Part shown: positions 60,823-64,000 of the stretch, in pieces | Layout of the letters: the number at the start of each line of letters is the position of its first letter | How positions within the stretch are numbered: the first letter of the stretch is position 1 | NCBI GenBank assembly: GCA_026003615.1 | Contig: BPHQ01000001.1 | Coordinates: forward strand, 806,001 to 870,000 | Reading direction: 5' to 3' | DNA: 64,000 nt | Origin: Bellilinea sp. | GTDB lineage: Bacteria > Chloroflexota > Anaerolineae > Anaerolineales > Anaerolineaceae | The notes under the pieces: model-generated | The model's database searches: none | Seen by the model: only the letters and a program-made list of their open reading frames with translations | What the model was told of the DNA's origin: nothing | Translations under genes and position numbers: made by a program

Positions 60823-62205
60823 TTAATTTACATCGCCATAATTGTAAAAGAAATGGATTAAAGTTTGAATCCCTTTGTACCATGTGGGGAGATGTAATTT
60901 TTCATTGGGGGCATGGATGTTGTCATCGGATAAACCAAAACCGGTCAGTACTGACTCTACACCCAGAATTCGCTGCATATTACCAACGACCGGGATACTA
61001 CCTCCCTCTCTTTTGTACAGGGGGGATTTGCCCCACACGGAAACAAAAGCATTGGCCAGTGCCTGAGTAGCAGGATGATGAATATCCGAGATCGAAGCAG
61101 CCCCATAGGACATCTGGATTAATTCCCAGCGGACGGTTTTAGGCGCTTTTTCCATGAGATATTGTTTGAGCTGATCAAACACAGCCGCGGGGTCTTGATC
61201 CGGCACCAAACGAGTGGAGATTTTTGCCATGGCCCACGAGGGAATGACGGTTTTTTGTCCCGGGCCGGTAAAACCAGAATAAATGCCGTTAACGTCTAAG
61301 GAAGGACGAGCTCCAATCCGTTCAACGGGAGTAAAACCCTTTTCTCCGTAAAGAGCGGGTACACCGGTTTGGCGCTTGTAATATTCTTCGTCCATTGGTA
61401 ATTTCGATAATTCGGCTCTTTCTTCATCGGAGAGGGGACGAACGCGCTCATAAAAACCGGGCAGAGTAATTCTCCCGTCTTGATCGTGCATACCGGCAAT
61501 AAGTTCACAAATGACCTGGGCGGGATTATGAATAATCCCTCCAAACAAACCGGAATGGAGATCATGCTCCGGGCCGTATACTCGCAATTCAAAGTAAGCC
61601 AGACCACGCAGGGCATAGGTGATGGTTGGCAAATCGGCTGCAATCATCCCGGAGTCGGGATTGAGGGCAACATCACATGCCAGTAATTCTTTGTGGCTTT
61701 CCATAAATGAACTCAAATTGGGCGATCCAATCTCCTCTTCACCTTCAATCATAAACTTTACATTCACCGGCATTTTGCCATTTTTTAAAATAGACTCAAC
61801 CGCAAAAATTGTGGCGGCCACCTGTCCCTTCATATCAGATGCCCCTCGCCCGTAGAGGTTTTCACCTCGTACGGTTGCTTCAAACGGAGGACTTTCCCAG
61901 AGATTATCCGGTTCAGAAGGCTGTACATCAAAGTGACCATATATCAAGACGGTCGGTGCATCTGGGCGGTCGGCACAGGGACATTCACCATAGACGACGG
62001 GATGACCCGCGGTTGGGAAAATCGTCACTTTGCTCAATCCAAGTTTATTTAACTTTTCGAAGATCCATTCGGCCGCTGCCTGAATATCGGCTTTTTTTTC
62101 GGGGTCGGTAGAAACGGATGGGATACGAACGAACGCTTTCAACTGATCTAAAAATGTTTCTTGCATTGAAACGGCGAATTCAAGTGCCTTTTGGCGGTTG
62201 TTCAT
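60823..62205 (-). CDS. M20-family dipeptidase
   Basis: 460 residues. IYGHFDVQPSEPDNLWES (metal His/Asp), LYGRGASDMKGQVAATIFA (bridging Asp), FMIEGEEEIGSPN (catalytic and metal Glu) and VALNPDSGMI show a complete di-zinc site. The lid domain follows (DLHSGLFGGIIHNPAQVICE), and the final metal His is in GFGLSDDNIHAPNEKLHL. It cleaves dipeptides or related amides in the cytoplasm; the substrate is unknown. AGGAG precedes the ATG. A minus-strand TATAAT lies 30 bp upstream. Confidence 0.94.
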   Translation of the reverse strand: MNNRQKALEFAVSMQETFLDQLKAFVRIPSVSTDPEKKADIQAAAEWIFEKLNKLGLSKVTIFPTAGHPVVYGECPCADRPDAPTVLIYGHFDVQPSEPDNLWESPPFEATVRGENLYGRGASDMKGQVAATIFAVESILKNGKMPVNVKFMIEGEEEIGSPNLSSFMESHKELLACDVALNPDSGMIAADLPTITYALRGLAYFELRVYGPEHDLHSGLFGGIIHNPAQVICELIAGMHDQDGRITLPGFYERVRPLSDEERAELSKLPMDEEYYKRQTGVPALYGEKGFTPVERIGARPSLDVNGIYSGFTGPGQKTVIPSWAMAKISTRLVPDQDPAAVFDQLKQYLMEKAPKTVRWELIQMSYGAASISDIHHPATQALANAFVSVWGKSPLYKREGGSIPVVGNMQRILGVESVLTGFGLSDDNIHAPNEKLHLPTWYKGIQTLIHFFYNYGDVN

Positions 62206-62234
62206 AAAAAATGCTCCTGACAGAAGATGGTTTG

Positions 62235-62240
62235 ATTATA
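62235..62240 (-). promoter_or_regulatory. -10 element of the M20 dipeptidase gene
   Basis: TATAAT on the minus strand, 30 bp before the ATG at 62205, without a clear -35. It is back to back with the structured-RNA promoter. Confidence 0.45.
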
Positions 62241-62269
62241 TGATAAAAGTCATAATCCAGAAAGAATTA

Positions 62270-62297
62270 TTGATTCAAACGGAAATTCTGCTAAAAT
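62270..62297 (+). promoter_or_regulatory. Promoter of the structured RNA / ssnA leader
   Basis: TTGATT, a 16-bp spacer and TAAAAT. The predicted start near 62304 is just ahead of the first paired element (62309). Confidence 0.65.
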
Positions 62298-62303
62298 AAA
62301 AAA

Positions 62304-62503
62304 GTAAAGGTTCGGTGGTCAGTTCAAGAAAATCTTGACTGGCGTCGGGTAAATCTGTTTAGCCCGTCGAAAAGTGCCGCCTTCCTCCTCCACCGATCCT
62401 ATGAAAAACTCCAATTTGCTATCTTTCTCAAAATCGAACAATGGCCGGTACCAATTCCGGTACAAATTCTAAACAAGCCGAAAGGGATTCCTTTCGGTTT
62501 TTT
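62304..62503 (+). ncRNA. Structured leader or small RNA of ~200 nt, family unknown
   Basis: Lies in a 335-bp gene-free stretch. P1 is GGTTCGGTGG (62309-62318) with CCACCGATCC (62390-62399), 9 of 10 pairs. Inside are hairpin CAGTTCAAGA/TCTTGACTG (62320-62341, one bulge) and hairpin CGGGTAAA/TTTAGCCCG (62346-62366, one bulge). GGCG (62341-62344) can pair with CGCC (62378-62381) around the second hairpin. A further small hairpin at 62445-62463 and a terminator follow. The compact multibranched domain, own promoter and terminator, and only 37 nt between the T-run and the ssnA ATG, fit a riboswitch or attenuator. A free sRNA is also possible. I match it to no known family. Confidence 0.6.
62478..62503 (+). 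terminator. Terminator ending the structured RNA
   Basis: CCGAAAGG-GATT-CCTTTCGG, a perfect 8-bp stem with a 4-nt loop, followed by TTTTTT. It lies between the aptamer-like domain and the ssnA start. Confidence 0.9.
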
Positions 62504-62540
62504 AAATTTCATTCTCCTGATCCCAGAGAGTGAGGTGGAT

Positions 62541-63896
62541 ATGATTATCAAGAATGGCAAAATTATTACCTGGCAAAACCCCAATCAAATTTTGCACGAT
62601 AAGGCTTTGTTGATTGAAAATGGGGTGATTACGAAAATAGGTAGATTTGAAGACTTGAAACAAACCCATCCCATGGAAGTAGTGGTTGATGCTGCTGGTC
62701 AGTATGTAATGCCGGGCAATATTTGCGCACATACTCACTTTTATGGAGCATTTGCGCGGGGAATGGCGATTCCCGGCATGCCGGCGAAAGATTTCCCCGA
62801 GATTTTGGAAAAATTATGGTGGTCATTGGATAAATCGCTCAGTTTGGAGGATGTTCGCTATTCGGCTTTGGTGTGTCTTATAGATGCTATCAAGCATGGC
62901 ACAACAACCTTGATAGATCATCATGCTTCGCCGAGTGCCATCAGCGGATCGCTGGATGAGATTGCACAAGCCGTTGCTCAAAGCGGTGTGAGGGCTTCCT
63001 TATGTTATGAGGTAACCGATCGCGAGGGCGAGAAAGGCGCTGTTGAGGGCATTCGAGAGAATTTGCGGTTTATCGAACTGGTGCAGAGAAATAATCCTTT
63101 ACCCGGTAAGCTGGCAGCAATGTTTGGATTGCATGCCAGTTTGACTCTATCTGAAGATACCTTGAAAAAATGTCGTGAATCAGTCCCTGAGGATATCGGT
63201 TTTCATATTCACGTTGCTGAAGACCCGGCTGACCAATATGACAGTTTATACAAATGCGGCGAACGAGTAGTGGATAGACTTTACCGTCACGGTATTTTGG
63301 GTGAACGGAGTATTGCAGTACATGCGATCCACGTGGATGTTCGAGAAGTTGAGTTACTGGCAAAGACCAAAACTTGGGTTACCCATCAACCTCGTTCGAA
63401 TATGAACAATGCAGTAGGAATGGCTCAACCAGAGGGGATGTTGCGAGCTGGCGTAAGAGTGTGCTTGGGAAATGACGGCTTTTCGAACGCGATGTGGGAG
63501 GAATGGAAAACGGCTTATCTTGCGCATAAGTTGTGGAATCGCGATCCCCGCCGCATGCCGGCTACTGCTGTTGTCGAGATGGCTGTTTATAACAATCGTT
63601 CTCTTGCTGAGCAGCAATTTAATGTGGGCCCGCTGGGAATGGTCTGCGAAGGAGCGCAAGCCGACCTGATTTTTGTGGATTACCATCCTTTCACTGATTT
63701 GAATGAGGAAAATTTGCCCTGGCATATCATTTTCGGTTTTCATGAGAGCATGGTTACTTCAACAATGGTGGCGGGCGAGTTCCTGATGCGAAATCGTGAG
63801 CTGTTATCGTTGGATGAAGAAAAAATTGCATTTGAGGCTCGTCGCTATTCTGCTCAAACCTGGCAACGGTTTCAGAAACTCTTTCAAGTATCCTGA
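62541..63896 (+). CDS. ssnA: Putative aminohydrolase SsnA
   Basis: 451 residues, amidohydrolase superfamily. NICAHTHFYGAFARGMAIPG (HxH metal motif), LIDHHASPSAISGSL, HIHVAEDPADQYDSLYKCGE, AIHVDVREVELLAKTK, RSNMNNAVGMAQPEGM and LGNDGFSNAMWEEWKTAYLA closely follow E. coli SsnA from memory. SsnA occurs in purine and xanthine catabolism gene sets and is thought to deaminate or hydrolyse an N-heterocycle, but its substrate is unproven. The start was moved from GTG 62535 to ATG 62541 after GAGGTGG. Expression may depend on readthrough of the terminator upstream. An npdG-like gene follows after 24 bp. Confidence 0.88.
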   Translation: MIIKNGKIITWQNPNQILHDKALLIENGVITKIGRFEDLKQTHPMEVVVDAAGQYVMPGNICAHTHFYGAFARGMAIPGMPAKDFPEILEKLWWSLDKSLSLEDVRYSALVCLIDAIKHGTTTLIDHHASPSAISGSLDEIAQAVAQSGVRASLCYEVTDREGEKGAVEGIRENLRFIELVQRNNPLPGKLAAMFGLHASLTLSEDTLKKCRESVPEDIGFHIHVAEDPADQYDSLYKCGERVVDRLYRHGILGERSIAVHAIHVDVREVELLAKTKTWVTHQPRSNMNNAVGMAQPEGMLRAGVRVCLGNDGFSNAMWEEWKTAYLAHKLWNRDPRRMPATAVVEMAVYNNRSLAEQQFNVGPLGMVCEGAQADLIFVDYHPFTDLNEENLPWHIIFGFHESMVTSTMVAGEFLMRNRELLSLDEEKIAFEARRYSAQTWQRFQKLFQVS

Positions 63897-63920
63897 AAAA
63901 GTCCAAGGAGTAAAAAAGCA

Positions 63921-64000
63921 ATGTCGCCACAAAAAGCGTACACTATCGGAATCATTGGAGGTACTGGCAAAGAAGGGAAGGGGTTGGCCTACCGATGGGC
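63921..64000 (+). CDS. npdG: NADPH-dependent F420 reductase-like protein, 5' end
   Basis: Only the first 26 codons are in the window. KAYTIGIIGGTGKEGKGLAY is the Rossmann dinucleotide-binding start (GxxGxxG-like GGTGKEGKGLA) of F420:NADP oxidoreductase and related NADP-binding proteins. AAGGAG lies about 11 nt before the ATG. Adjacent to ssnA on the same strand, so probably one operon. Confidence 0.7.
   Translation, partial: MSPQKAYTIGIIGGTGKEGKGLAYRW

Noticed and set aside
62330-62385. Resemblance to the ZTP (pfl) riboswitch: TGACTGGCG followed by GCCGCC
   Set aside because: The conserved GCCGCCTGGGC block and the long P1 helix of that family are missing; only short stretches match.
62304-62503. 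SRP RNA, 6S RNA or tRNA-Sec as identity of the structured RNA
   Set aside because: No GGAAG-type SRP domain, no end-to-end 6S stem, and no T-arm or acceptor pairing on either strand.

Overview
The window looks like chromosomal DNA of a low-to-mid-GC bacterium, most likely a Chloroflexota of class Anaerolineae. This is inference, made without a database search, from gene content: a primary sigma factor with an acidic N-terminus, a K+-independent membrane pyrophosphatase, PgpH-YbeY-DgkA and YggS-YggT blocks, a Trp-motif TPR protein next to ndk, a Tat-exported L,D-transpeptidase, LysM/M23 and SH3 surface proteins with Pro/Thr linkers, and an F420-dependent NADP reductase-like gene. Coding density is very high. 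Many genes overlap by ATGA, and several convergent pairs touch or overlap at their stops. I see no CRISPR array, transposase, phage gene or rRNA.

Layout. 1-2.2 kb: end of a nucleotide-sugar epimerase, an MFS transporter and tRNA-Asp. 2.6-7.2 kb (minus): ndk, a 933-residue TPR protein and rpoD. 7.3-10.1 kb: a long regulatory gap with two perfect inverted repeats, then hppA. 10.1-19.9 kb: small metabolic genes in mixed orientation (RluA-type pseudouridine synthase, ABM monooxygenase + Fe-alcohol dehydrogenase, DegV, nitroreductase, zwf, zinc-ribbon and SH3 proteins, a patatin/esterase operon, a class-V aminotransferase). 19.9-29.6 kb (plus): MFS, smpB, a polyprenol/phytol-kinase-like gene, an aromatic amino acid lyase, then an envelope/redox run (L,D-transpeptidase, ccdA, tlpA, DUF2085) leading into pgeF-yggS-yggT-yggU.

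29.6-32.8 kb (minus): a membrane-anchored NACHT-HEAT NTPase after a coiled-coil zinc-ribbon gene. 32.8-42.7 kb (plus): one tightly packed operon of four large membrane proteins in A-B-A'-B' order, followed by MoxR ATPase and DUF58. 42.7-49.2 kb (minus): tRNA-Arg, tpx, hsp20, lon, a receiver protein, a PHP-AlbA fusion, mog and a CDGSH protein, all on one strand with almost no gaps. 49.3-53.6 kb (minus): two unrecognised genes, a LysM-M23 endopeptidase, DUF192 and another lone receiver. 53.8-59.4 kb: a NarL-type regulator with a palindrome upstream, then the minus-strand block comEA-yqeY-pgpH-ybeY-dgkA plus an endonuclease IV-like TIM barrel. 59.5-64 kb: YjbQ and DUF1385 (overlapping convergently), an M20 dipeptidase, then a ~200-nt structured RNA with its own promoter and terminator just upstream of ssnA and an npdG-like gene.

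The strongest candidate for something undescribed is that structured RNA (62304-62503), which may be an attenuator or riboswitch for ssnA. Next are the A-B-A'-B'-MoxR-DUF58 operon, the membrane NACHT-HEAT protein, and the two-gene unknown cassette at 49.3-51.4 kb. Many start codons were moved from the ORF track on Shine-Dalgarno and promoter evidence. Two genes (smpB and the L,D-transpeptidase) look leaderless.
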